Source: Asparagopsis taxiformis (lineage: Eukaryota > Rhodophyta > Florideophyceae > Bonnemaisoniales > Bonnemaisoniaceae). From it: DNA of 64,000 bases. Where the stretch lies: positions 1-64,000 of the forward strand of contig JALQPE010000578.1 in NCBI GenBank assembly GCA_030407315.1, given 5' to 3'. Position numbers and translations under genes: made by a program. Positions 11,387 to 21,320 of this stretch are shown in pieces (positions within the stretch are counted from its first letter, which is position 1; each line of letters opens with the position of its first letter). Under the pieces are notes generated by a model, which saw only the letters and a program-made list of their open reading frames with translations, had not been told where the DNA came from and made no database searches.

Positions 11387-14300
11387 ATGACGAATAAGCG
11401 CAGGCGCAACAGCAATCCGATCGTTGACGACGCAACCGTGCCAATTCTGCGCGAACCCGCTAGCCCTTGGGAGGATTCTAGTGACATGGGTACACGTCGA
11501 AACGTAGGTCGCGCCGCCCGCGAAACTACTCTCGCTGGCAAAGACTTCCTCCGCCTCTTGCTGGATTTATTCGCCCACTCAAGTTTCGCAGACTTGACGG
11601 ACAAGCCGGGAGGTTTCACATACGCGGACCTTGGCGCTTGGGTTGCGCAGGGCACGGAAGAACAATTTGCGGCGCTGCAAGGTCGACTCAGCATGGCCTT
11701 CAGCGGTCGTTCGAAGAATGCTGGAGTCGAGGCGGATGTTGCCGAAATCGTCATGGCAGAGATGAACGTTGAGCGAGCCAAGCAGATTGTTCGTCTGGCA
11801 TTACCGATTGCCGAGTTTTCAAGACAGGATGAGCGTATCGGGCAATGGGTTGAGCACTGCATCCTTTCTGGGATCGTGCCGCAGACCTTCCTTATTGGAT
11901 GTAACATGCTTCCTTCGCCACTACAGGCGCCGCAGCGCGGGGAACCAAGCGCCTTCGTTCTTGCTCCACCGGAAACGTTCGAGGTATTGATGTATTTCCA
12001 AGCGTTGTCTATCATCCGAAATCACAACAAGAACCTGCCGCGTCGCCGAATAGGCGACGCGGCCGAAGAGGGGAACGAAGCCGCACGCGTCCCAGCCCAT
12101 CGGAAAAGCACTAATCGAGCTTGTTACGTGGTTCAAGTTTTATACCATGCTTGGACCGATGTGGCCTTCGCCGCAAAGTTTTCCAGCTTCGAAGAGTTGA
12201 TGGCGCCGTACATCATTTTCGACAGCAGTGAGCATTGGTTTGACGTGCTCGATGAAGGTCTATTCGCACCGATGGAGCAGAAGCTAGATCTCTACCACGA
12301 CAAAGCTCCCCTATCTCATCCTGATGGATATGGTGGAAAAGTAGAGACAAGAACCAGTGCGCAGCACAGTGCATTTAGGGACCTTGTGAGGAAGTTCTTC
12401 GACCGGTTGCAGTTTCTTATCGTCAACCCGGACCTGTACACCTGGCCGGAGTCCGACCGCTGGGGGGCGCTGGAAATATACTTGTCAAGCGGAAATCCGG
12501 ACAAGCTGCCAGCGTACTTTGACACCCTCGACGAAGACGTTATGGCTGTCCTCCGCCCGGCACCACAAGCCGCGGACGCAGAAAAGGTCCCCAAGCCGGT
12601 TGATGACACTCCCACTCGTCGCAACACAGGAGGGAGAGGTTTGGTTCCGTCGACAAGACACACAACCAGGCTTCAACTTGGACCTGGGAGGACCAGTCTT
12701 ACTGCCCAAGGGCCGTCTCCCCCGTCACCGTCACCCCATGCGACAGAAGAGCAGGAAAGTGAAGGGCAGGCTCTCGCAAAGGACTTTCTTTCGAAAATGA
12801 GTCAGTATTGCCGGGTGTACGACGTCCCTTTCGAAGATTTGGTCAGTGCCGACGAGAGCCGAGAACACGTGCCCATCACGGGCAACGTTCAGCTCATTCT
12901 GACTGATCCGCCCTACAATGTTCGTCGTAAGAGGAACGATTCCAACTCTTCGTACGACAGGCTAACTGCAGAAGATATGCAGGCTAGCATCGAAGTGTTT
13001 GACGAGCTGTTGCGCCCCGGTGGCCACGGCATCGTGTTCTGCTCCGTTTTGCAGTTCTACGAATGGTTCCATTACTTGGAAACGTACAAAGGACCGCAGT
13101 CAGAAGGCCCAACCGATGCTGCTGCCAGTGATGACGGGTCGGATGAAGAAGAGGTTACGTCCATGAATTCGGACTCCGAAGCATCGCAGCACAGTGGCGA
13201 AGAAAGTGCGGATGAGGAGGATGACGAGGACGAGGAGGAGGAGGACGTCGTTCGGAATTCAGTTTTCTTCGTTGACGAGGTACCTCTGTTGTTTGTCCGA
13301 CTACCTGGGCACCTCTATCAAATGCCGGGGCGGAAGAGGTACCAACGCATGAACATGGCAGAGGTCGCTATCCACTTCTGGAAGCGAGGTGTTCCGTTCA
13401 AGACTGGAAGCGAGATGGTGGCCTATAGGAACCACGGATACATGGACGGCACGTACCCGGCGTGGTGCAACGTCACCATCAATATGCCCGCCATCGATTC
13501 GAATGAGATGGTGTGGCGAACAAGGAGCACAACCGGTGCTACGGTCAGAGTTCGTGCAGAGCAGAAGAGCGTCGCTCTCATGATGGAGTTGATCAGCCAG
13601 CATTCACAGCCTGGTGATATTGTTGTCGATCCATTCTCTGGCACTTTCGCAACGGGAAAAGCAGCTATGAGCTTGCCTGAGCACCGTGTTTTCGTCGGCA
13701 GTGACATGGACAAATTGTGTGTGGCACGATCGCTTCCAAAGCTGTGTGCAGTCATGTCACGTGTAATTCTTTCAAACAACACTGACATGAGGGTCACGAC
13801 AGAAGCGAAACAGAGTGCTGAGAAGTTCTTGGCGTCCCCCTCTGTCACGATGCGTACACAGAGGGAACGCAGGATCATCGAACCCCCACCTGGCCTTCCC
13901 CTGTACCAGAGGTTCCCGAAATATATTCGGCAGTACCTCTGGCAGCTGTGCCCAGAGTCGATTGCGTCGCACGAGCACATGGAAAAACCGGTACATTATT
14001 GGCCACCTTCCCTGCGCCGCTGGTTGCAAACTGAAAACCCTCGCGTGATGCGGGCACACGATTGTGTTGCGAAAAAATTGAGCGTTCGACCATCGCTGAT
14101 TAAGCATCCAAATGCAGGAAGAGGGCTCTTCGCTGAACAGACATTTAATGTTGGCGACGAAGTATGTGCATACTACGGAACTGTTGTGTACTCTGATATG
14201 AGCAAGGAGTCGATGAGGTTCGCGTACGGAGAGGGTCACATGGCGATAACGAAGGAAACATTCTTGATGTATGCCATCAAGCTGTATGCAACAGCGGAGG

Positions 14301-14590
14301 ACGACGAAAACATCGAGCATCCAATTTGGATTGTTCCGGCTCCGTTCTGTTCGGCGCAGTTCATCAACGACCCGCGGTATTTGCGAGGTGAGGACACTCC
14401 GGCGGAAGACACCAGGCGGATGGCCAACGTCGAGTTTGTCGAGAACTACAGCAGCGGTTCGACGGGGAAGAAGCTCAAGGCGAAGGACCTAGAAAATCCG
14501 AAGATCATTGTAGTACGTGCAATCCGCGATATCCGTCCGGGGCAGGAGCTCTACGTTCATTATGGGACAGCGTTTAGAGCATGGAATTAG
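11387..14590 (+). CDS. DNA amino-methyltransferase fused to SET domain
   Basis: Intact 1,067-residue frame. Residues 1-400 are largely unassigned and alpha-helical. The methyltransferase has motif IV LTDPPYN at 505-511 (catalytic DPPY). After an acidic insert rich in D and E (about 580-622) comes motif I VDPFSGTFATG at 747-757 (AdoMet loop). DPPY before DPFxG is the order of the beta class of N6-adenine/N4-cytosine DNA methyltransferases. Residues about 897-1,061 form a SET domain: GRGLFA 911-916, YYG 929-931, FINDP 992-996, NVEF 1,014-1,017 and a final YVHYG at 1,056-1,060. The usual NHSC-type motif is replaced by FINDP...NVEF, and no post-SET cysteines are seen. Joining a DNA methylase to a lysine-methyltransferase fold suggests coupled DNA and chromatin marking in the nucleus (inference). 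The specific base and lysine cannot be read. Confidence 0.85.
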   Translation: MTNKRRRNSNPIVDDATVPILREPASPWEDSSDMGTRRNVGRAARETTLAGKDFLRLLLDLFAHSSFADLTDKPGGFTYADLGAWVAQGTEEQFAALQGRLSMAFSGRSKNAGVEADVAEIVMAEMNVERAKQIVRLALPIAEFSRQDERIGQWVEHCILSGIVPQTFLIGCNMLPSPLQAPQRGEPSAFVLAPPETFEVLMYFQALSIIRNHNKNLPRRRIGDAAEEGNEAARVPAHRKSTNRACYVVQVLYHAWTDVAFAAKFSSFEELMAPYIIFDSSEHWFDVLDEGLFAPMEQKLDLYHDKAPLSHPDGYGGKVETRTSAQHSAFRDLVRKFFDRLQFLIVNPDLYTWPESDRWGALEIYLSSGNPDKLPAYFDTLDEDVMAVLRPAPQAADAEKVPKPVDDTPTRRNTGGRGLVPSTRHTTRLQLGPGRTSLTAQGPSPPSPSPHATEEQESEGQALAKDFLSKMSQYCRVYDVPFEDLVSADESREHVPITGNVQLILTDPPYNVRRKRNDSNSSYDRLTAEDMQASIEVFDELLRPGGHGIVFCSVLQFYEWFHYLETYKGPQSEGPTDAAASDDGSDEEEVTSMNSDSEASQHSGEESADEEDDEDEEEEDVVRNSVFFVDEVPLLFVRLPGHLYQMPGRKRYQRMNMAEVAIHFWKRGVPFKTGSEMVAYRNHGYMDGTYPAWCNVTINMPAIDSNEMVWRTRSTTGATVRVRAEQKSVALMMELISQHSQPGDIVVDPFSGTFATGKAAMSLPEHRVFVGSDMDKLCVARSLPKLCAVMSRVILSNNTDMRVTTEAKQSAEKFLASPSVTMRTQRERRIIEPPPGLPLYQRFPKYIRQYLWQLCPESIASHEHMEKPVHYWPPSLRRWLQTENPRVMRAHDCVAKKLSVRPSLIKHPNAGRGLFAEQTFNVGDEVCAYYGTVVYSDMSKESMRFAYGEGHMAITKETFLMYAIKLYATAEDDENIEHPIWIVPAPFCSAQFINDPRYLRGEDTPAEDTRRMANVEFVENYSSGSTGKKLKAKDLENPKIIVVRAIRDIRPGQELYVHYGTAFRAWN

Positions 14591-14810
14591 GGTCACGAAA
14601 GATGTTTTCATTTCGACTACAAATAAAGCTACGTTCCAGAGTTGAAGTATATCATATAATGCAGCATGTCCAGCCACCATTAGTCCAGGGTGAAACCTAT
14701 TGAGCAGTACTCGCCTGTCAAAAACCAATCGTTCACACTCTAGGTGCACTTCGTCCGAGCAGTGAACCTGACTGCTTGGATGCTGTTATGCGTGCAGATG
14801 CAAAATACAC
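14591..14810. promoter_or_regulatory. 3' end region with AATAAA signal
   Basis: AATAAA at 14,622-14,627 lies 32 bp after the methyltransferase-SET stop codon. It is a plausible polyadenylation signal for that gene. Confidence 0.45.
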
Positions 14811-15070
14811 GACCAAGTTGAAATGGACGCCCGGTGGATGTCCAGCTCAGTTGCATTGCTGTCCAGCCCAGAAATTCTACAATTCAGGGCAGAAAAAATA
14901 TTGCAAAAAACATCGATTTCAGCGGGTCGATTGTGCCGTACGGCACACCCCCATCTCAAAAACATGTTCACATGTGCATGTTTTTGAGAATAGCCCAAAT
15001 TTTAATTCAAATCAGGACGTCTTCCGGACATAGGGGTGCTCGCGGCCTAGCTCGACAGCTGTAATTGTAC
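14811..15070 (-). repeat. Palindromic internal repeat, inverted copy
   Basis: Reverse-complement copy of the repeat at 10,408-10,690, including the 14-bp palindrome at 14,933-14,946 and the AGCTGT edge near 15,060. It sits about 180 bp upstream of the coiled-coil gene, so every cargo gene has a copy near its 5' side. Confidence 0.75.
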
Positions 15071-15249
15071 CTCATTAAATACTGTTGATGACTGCCTACC
15101 GTATACAATCTGGGCTGTTGGCGTATTCTCCGGTACTTGACCTGACCTGAACGTTCATCGCAGACCGTTGTGGTTACCGACACTATACAGCAATCTTTTT
15201 TGTATCTCGTGCAACTCAATCGTTCCATCGCTTCCGGGAAGGCTTCATT

Positions 15250-17307
15250 ATGCCGCCGCGTATTGCGAAGAAAGCTCCAAAGCCTCCGGGCCTCCAGAAA
15301 AACCGGTCAGCAGCTGCTGTATCGAGTGCCCGACAATCCCGTGCGAAGAAGCGGTCTGGGCCTACCGGCAGCATTGAACCGCGGTCCGGTAGTCGCAAGA
15401 CGGACCGGCGCAGAACTGGGGATCCGCAGCGAGAAAGTGAGGAAGGAGGAACGGCGCGGAGAGAGATGGGGCTTGACCGAGGCAAGCGTGCTCGCAGGGA
15501 CAGTGAACATCATGATGATGACATGATAGTGGCTCAAAACATGTTGGAATTGCGGCAGAGTGCTATGGCAAAGGTAGTTCCTCCCGGGTTGGCAGATGCG
15601 GAGGTGCTGCAGACGGAGTCCCAGCCGGGGGTTCGCGAGACACTGGAGGCTGTGACCCCCACTGCGCCAACTATGCCGAGTACATCAGCCCCAGCAGGTA
15701 ATGCAGTCAGGGACCCGAGGATAGCGGCAAGGGATGTTGTTTCTGAGCAACGTTCACAGGATGCCAACTATCATCGGCGGTCAGGTGGTACTGAGGGGAG
15801 AGAGCAGCCGGAGTGCGGGCCTCGTCACAACAGACTGTCATTGGTGCCAAATATGCGCGTAACGCCCCCGCGACGTCAGGCTATTGCCGATGGAGGACAT
15901 CATAATCCCGATAGCGTGGGAGATGGGGGGACGGTGAGGGCAGAGAGGTTGCATCCGCCGGAATCCATCGATTTAATGGCGAGTCGCATCAATGCGCAGA
16001 AGAAGAAGATCGCGGAGCTGGAAAAAAAAGTGTTTAGCCAGGACATAGCAAACAAGGCGCTCACCACGGAGATAGTTGCGTTGGAGGCTAAGGTGAAAAC
16101 TCTGCAGGCGGAAAATGCCAGCCTTACTGCAATTGCGAGAACAGGTAGAATCAGTGATCACGGTGGCGGTAAGTCGAAAATACAGAAAGCCATTCCTGTG
16201 AAATACCTTGGAGTTCTTAGGGCGGTTGAGGAAAACCTGACAAAGTGGTGCAAGAACGAGACTATGGAGCTGGACCCTATAGCGGAACAAACGCAGAGAC
16301 GTTGGACTGGACGTACCATCGAGGTAGAGCCGGTAGAAGGGACACTTTGGAGCGAAAACGGTGTAGGATATATTGCTACCCCTCCGGGCTATATCATCAA
16401 GAATCTGCAGTGGTATACACCTTCGTACAGGGACGAGAGTGATCTGCTGAATGACTTGGTGCGACACGTACTGCGTCAAAGTCCGTGGTGTGATGTGTTT
16501 TCCGATGAGGAGCAGCGTGTGTGCTGTCAAGAGGCTGTGGCGGGGAGCAAGGAATTGAAAGTGAAGGTGACGCAGAAACTGTCCGACGTGATGAGTGCAC
16601 GGAAGCGTAATGCGAGGGACAGATTGTTCGGTTCGCTGGGGTACACGAAATTAATGTCTAGATGCACGATGCTGACGACGCGAGCTGAGATGGACGAGCG
16701 AGAGGATCAAAAGCGCGAAGCGTCTGAGAAGCTTTTGAAACGGGAAAGCAACGGTGATTTGGATATGGGGAGGTGGCGAACGGCACCGTTCTCAGAGCTG
16801 CGATACAGCAAAGGCTTGGTTCCTGACAGCTTCGAAATGGAAGTGAATGGTGATGCATGGTTTAACAACCGAGTAGCTGTGAATGTGCTGGACATCTTCA
16901 GGGGTTATTCGATACGACCAGAACAAGTAATGGACATAGAGACGAGCATACTAACGCTGGCGCGCCTGGATGCTTGGCTAGTGACTACTGTGGAGTGTTT
17001 GGATGAACCGAAGGGGAAAGGAGGTGCACGGCAGAAGGAGTTTACAAGGCGGTACAGTCAATATGTGGGGGTAGCTTTTCAGCAATTAGTTGGTATGGTG
17101 GTGTACTGCATGTCTTGTCTCCAAGGCTCGCAAGCAAGGGAAGAAACGGACGTTGTCGAGAGCGAACAGCGGACTAGTGCACAGTCACGGCATGTGTTTG
17201 CAAGCCGTACTGTGACGAGAGAGGCTGTTGAAGTGTGGCAAAGCGGAGAGGGGTCTGGAATTGTTCATGTCGTTGATGATGTAAACCGTGCTCATCACTT
17301 GTTCTAG
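15250..17307 (+). CDS. Coiled-coil protein of unknown function (transposon cargo)
   Basis: Intact 685-residue frame. The first ATG after the inverted repeat was chosen, and basic residues follow at once. Residues 1-235 are disordered and rich in R, K, S and G. A strong coiled coil runs about 240-297 with leucine and isoleucine heptads, such as IAELEKKV. Residues about 310-650 look globular with conserved-looking W, C and Y positions, but I recognise no domain. The last 40 residues are low complexity. Position between the methyltransferase-SET gene and the transposase pseudogene, with the same repeat upstream, suggests it belongs to the element. A DNA-binding or assembly partner is possible, but nothing in the sequence proves it. 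Confidence 0.7.
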   Translation: MPPRIAKKAPKPPGLQKNRSAAAVSSARQSRAKKRSGPTGSIEPRSGSRKTDRRRTGDPQRESEEGGTARREMGLDRGKRARRDSEHHDDDMIVAQNMLELRQSAMAKVVPPGLADAEVLQTESQPGVRETLEAVTPTAPTMPSTSAPAGNAVRDPRIAARDVVSEQRSQDANYHRRSGGTEGREQPECGPRHNRLSLVPNMRVTPPRRQAIADGGHHNPDSVGDGGTVRAERLHPPESIDLMASRINAQKKKIAELEKKVFSQDIANKALTTEIVALEAKVKTLQAENASLTAIARTGRISDHGGGKSKIQKAIPVKYLGVLRAVEENLTKWCKNETMELDPIAEQTQRRWTGRTIEVEPVEGTLWSENGVGYIATPPGYIIKNLQWYTPSYRDESDLLNDLVRHVLRQSPWCDVFSDEEQRVCCQEAVAGSKELKVKVTQKLSDVMSARKRNARDRLFGSLGYTKLMSRCTMLTTRAEMDEREDQKREASEKLLKRESNGDLDMGRWRTAPFSELRYSKGLVPDSFEMEVNGDAWFNNRVAVNVLDIFRGYSIRPEQVMDIETSILTLARLDAWLVTTVECLDEPKGKGGARQKEFTRRYSQYVGVAFQQLVGMVVYCMSCLQGSQAREETDVVESEQRTSAQSRHVFASRTVTREAVEVWQSGEGSGIVHVVDDVNRAHHLF

Positions 17308-17451
17308 TGTCCGAGGATTGGATTCAATCGCATATTACGTCAAACCTCGGTGCTGTAATGGATTGTGTGATTGCGCAAGGACTAATTGGCGCAGAACTTT
17401 TCGTCGTTGACCCATATGCTGGACACCTGAGTGCAAACCTGAATGTAGAAA

Positions 17452-20400
17452 TCAATGCCCCACAGTATGGGGGCATGGAGCGGCGCCATGCAGCCACTGC
17501 TGATAACAGTTTTGGCGTAATGGAGGATGGTTGAAATTAGTGCAGTAAATGTGACGTTGACTAGAAGGCTTATCATGTAGTACATTATCAATAGAGTGCT
17601 GCGATTTAGATTTATTCTTCTTCATTATCATCTGTGAACTGGTAATCAGTGTTGGTGTAGAAGCGGTTGAGATAGAAACGGTGGTCCGACCAGTGCATTT
17701 GTTTCGTAAATGGCTTGACTGGAAAGTTACTTCGTACGATGTGCACGGTGCCAGATATAGTAGATGCAGGAATGAGGACCAAGGACCACCTGCACTGTGG
17801 GATGCAGTGTCATTGCTGTCAACGGATCCGTTGTCCGGGTCCCATGTGGACCACTTTAAACAAATGCACCCAAGTGATTTTTCCACAGCGGTTTTCGGGG
17901 CAAAGCAGGTCATATACTGAACGAAAGCGAGTTCTACAGGTTGAAACAGGTTTGGAGACTGCAGGCGTACCAGTGCCAGGACGCGCCCTACCCATATGGT
18001 TCTGTAGTCATCGGCAGTTCTGGAGATGACGACAAAGGAGTACTGCGATCTCTTTGCGGGGCCGAATGATGAAGTTGCAAAGACGCGCTGCTGCTTGTGC
18101 CTCGACACGTTTGTGGGGCGAAGCATGCCACTGTGCGGGTCAAAGTCGTCAGCATATGGGACGTACCCTCATATGACGTAGGCGGACTTTACCACGGTGA
18201 CGGAAATGTCCATGTCATGTATTGGAGGGCCTTCTGCCGTGGCGCGCAGTCTAGCGAGGGTGAGGAACGCTTGTGCAGCTGTGTCACCGAGTTGCTGGAA
18301 TAGCGTTATGGTGCCAGACGGGAACGAGGAGTTGTGCAGAGGCAAAAGAGTGGCAGGATCGGGCTGTCCGTCGATATCTGCAACGAGGAGGGTTGCATCG
18401 GGCAGCAGGGAGGCAAAGTCGTGCAGTGCAACGGTGAATCCGTCGCGAACGAGTACTGCACCGTCTGTGGGCGATATCATGCGTGCGTTTCCCAATGTGT
18501 TCGATGGGGTATGACCAGTTGGAGTGGCCAAGGAGAATTCCATGTGGCGAATAGTCTCTTCCATGGCTGTGGAGCGCCTTCGAGAGGTTTTCCTATAACT
18601 CTGTTTGAACAGAAGATGCGAGTGTTAGTAGGGGCCTGCATCAATGTGTTCCAGGGCGCCATATCTCTGCAAGTCACCGGGAAGATGGTCTAGAAGATGG
18701 AACTTGAAAGTTTTGAGACCTGTGGTGTGGAATGGGCCGAGGGTGGAGAGCATTGATTGTTTGAAATAGGAAATGGAGTTCTGGAGGCTTTCGAGTTCGG
18801 CGGCAGTCCAGTGCTTGATGTGACCGCGTTTCATGACCCATGCGACGAGGTCAGAGTATTGTGTGCAGATGGAAGTGAGGGGGGCTGTCTCTACTTCGTC
18901 ACAGCATGTGTCAATGAATGCTGCGATGAAAGGGAACACCATGTCGACATGGTGATAGTCTTTGGCTGCGAGCATGCCGCGTATGCCGTCCTCCGTGAAG
19001 AGGCCGTTCAAATTGGTGCCCTTCTCATCCTTGGAGAAGTCGACATGAAGACCGGTGATGTAGTAGTCGCGATCGATAGCGGACAGAATGCTGTTTGAGC
19101 CGGCGAGGATGGCTTTTTTCACCTTCTTGAAGGTGCGAGGTGTCCCGGAACGGGAGGCAGTGGTGGTGGTGAGGTCTGGGGAGCTGAGGCGGTGGACAAT
19201 GCACTGTTTGGTGAGCTTTGAGATGCCGAGGTGGAGATTGTGCAGAGGCTCGAAGGAGAAAATGTTGTAGGGGTCTAGGGGACTGTTGATGGGTAAAAGA
19301 GCGGTCGATTCGAGGACAGAGTGTTGTTCGAGGAGGGAGAGAGCTTCGAGCGGAGCAGTTGTATGCTCCTGAGCGCTCTCCTGGCGTGCAGAGCGTGTAT
19401 CATCGAGGGAGCGGGGCTGGTGTGGCGCGGTGGATTCAAGTTGAGTGGCGTGGATGTAGCAGCGGTGGCAGGGATGTGTGGTGGTAGTGCTGTTGCGAGT
19501 GCATGAGAGCTCTTTGGCCTCTGGAAAGTCGCAGCAATAATTGGCTAGGATGGGAAAGCATTGGCGGGCAGTTGCAGTGGAGTCTGTGCAGGGGAACCCG
19601 GAAGAGAACGCGGTGGATAGGGACGAAAACACTTTTTCGAGTGCTTTATGAAGAATATCAATTTTGCGAGCGCGACTAGCAGAACTAGAGGTTGTCGGCA
19701 TTTCATCACCGAACAAGGCGTTGGACGAAGGGTTAACAATGTACGGAAGATACCCGACGATGGTGAGGCCGGTACGGATGCAGTGGCGACGGAGGGGGCG
19801 GAGAAGTTGAGCAGTGTGACGTGTATGGGGTATGCGACGATTGCGGAGCTCTTGAGGCTTGTGCTGCTCTTGTCGGAGTACACTTGGAGGAGGCCGGCAA
19901 AGGAGGAAGCGGTGGGATCATTTTCCTCTGCCCATACGACCTGTGGATCTTCCGAGAGCTGCACGCGCTGTCTAGTAACCTGGTGCAGCGTTTTCGCGAA
20001 TTCTGTGTGTAGGGGATGAGAAAATATTGCGGTGCCGTCTGGGGCGGTCTGTGGGGAGGGGTGGAAGAGAGTATTTTGGTCGTTAGCCAGTGCTAACTGC
20101 CTGCGGAGCATGTCGACTGGGTCGCGGAGGTACAGCTGTGCCGAGTACTTACCAGTTTTGTCTGGAATGATGTGGCTCTTGTAACCTTCGGTGCGGAAAT
20201 GTGTTTCGACCATGGAAGCGGTAACGTGGCGACATTCTTCTACGGTGCGAACGGCGCTGTTGAACTTTTCTAGGGAGAATGCGGGGTCTTGTAGGATGGT
20301 GATGACTTCGCTCACGCGGCCAGCGCCGGCCTTGTACTCGAGGGTTGTGAGACTGGCGGCGAGGGATTGCACGAGGAGGTCTGCGCGGGAGGGGGTTGAG

Positions 20401-20648
20401 GTTGGTGGCAGTGGAGCGTCACAGGGTGAGTCGCTGGAGGAAGCACGACCAGATTCTGGGTCTGGGGAGCTGGGTTGCGGGGAATCATGGTCGCCGTTTC
20501 GAGCAGGCTCATGGGTGACGGCAGGGACACGAGCGTTGTTGAAATGTTGGGGAGAGGGGTTGAAACGGTAGCGACACGTTCGCTCATGCAGCGCGAGCGC
20601 ATAAGCATCTACGCAGTAGTAGAAGCACCCTTCATACTTGCATTCCAT
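17452..20648 (-). pseudogene. Plavaka-like transposase, three lesions
   Basis: Reading starts at ATG 20,648 with a Cys-x4-Cys...His...Cys finger (CKYEGC...LHERTC), the usual N-terminus of Plavaka proteins. The frame then shifts near 19,770, just before VGYLPYIV, where one base appears lost. It continues with DFPEAKELSC...HPCHRCY, EPLHNLHLGISK, and a FHLLDHLPGD segment. An in-frame TAA lies at 18,625-18,627 after DAGPY. The same frame resumes with an FKQSYRKTSRR segment that is typical after this point. A TGA at 18,169-18,171 interrupts again. The frame then continues to 17,452 with WVGRVLALVR and a LAFVQYM segment, matching the C-terminal part of the family. All three downstream pieces share one frame, so these are point lesions in one gene rather than introns. 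It is convergent with the coiled-coil gene. Confidence 0.75.
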
Positions 20649-21320
20649 GTCGAGTTTTGACGGAAAAGGGAGGATTGCGAGCTGAACAGGGGAGACTGTG
20701 CCGTCCAGATGCGACCAATTTTATTTTTGTGGTGCTTTCGAGACTTGGAATGTAACGTGTTCGTAGTTTTGTGGGTAGTAGTTTTGTGCTCACTCCAGCT
20801 GACATCCCAACGGTGGAATTTAACCGAGAGTTCAATCATTTCCAACTGTTACATCACATTGCGTGCTGGCAACGTGTGCATGGAAGGACGAACGACCGGC
20901 CTGGGAGATGAATTTTCAATTAATTCATTTGTAATAATAAAATTTTTTATTTCCGAACTTCGTGTAATCTGAATATGCTTTACAGCGGATATGCCACGGA
21001 TCATGTAAGGAAAGCAAATGGATTCTCATATATATCATTATATGTTTATATTCGTTGTTCTCGATCCGGATCTCATTGTTCGGGGATTCAGAGACCATGG
21101 CTTGGGCCATACTCAATCTCACTGCCGGCGATGATTTCGAGTATGCACAGCAAGACTTAAGCGGACGCAGAAAGCTGTCCGGTCGACGCCGCAGGCTCCA
21201 CTCCGCCCTCATCACCGACTGAGATTCTTTGACCGCCTTTGCTTTGTACGTGTGCGAATCTTGATCAAGATTCGCGCACGTACCTTCGTTCCATCCTCTA
21301 CCCTCGAGGGTATGCATTGA
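20649..21320. other. Non-coding region upstream of the transposase, with long palindrome
   Basis: Promoter side of the transposase pseudogene. It includes an AT-rich stretch at 20,915-20,960 and a near-perfect 38-bp palindrome at 21,246-21,283. No gene supported. Confidence 0.5.
21246..21283. repeat. 38-bp near-perfect palindrome
   Basis: Centred on TTGATCAA, with ends GTACGTG and CACGTAC. Eighteen of nineteen base pairs match, and there is no loop. It could be a dimeric protein site or a hairpin in RNA or DNA. Confidence 0.85.

Noticed and set aside
17307..17534. 75-codon frame after the coiled-coil gene
   Set aside because: It begins at a non-ATG codon overlapping the upstream stop and has no recognisable features.
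18625..18627. Intron at the transposase TAA
   Set aside because: No GT donor precedes it, and the text on both sides reads as continuous family sequence in the same frame, so a nonsense change is simpler.
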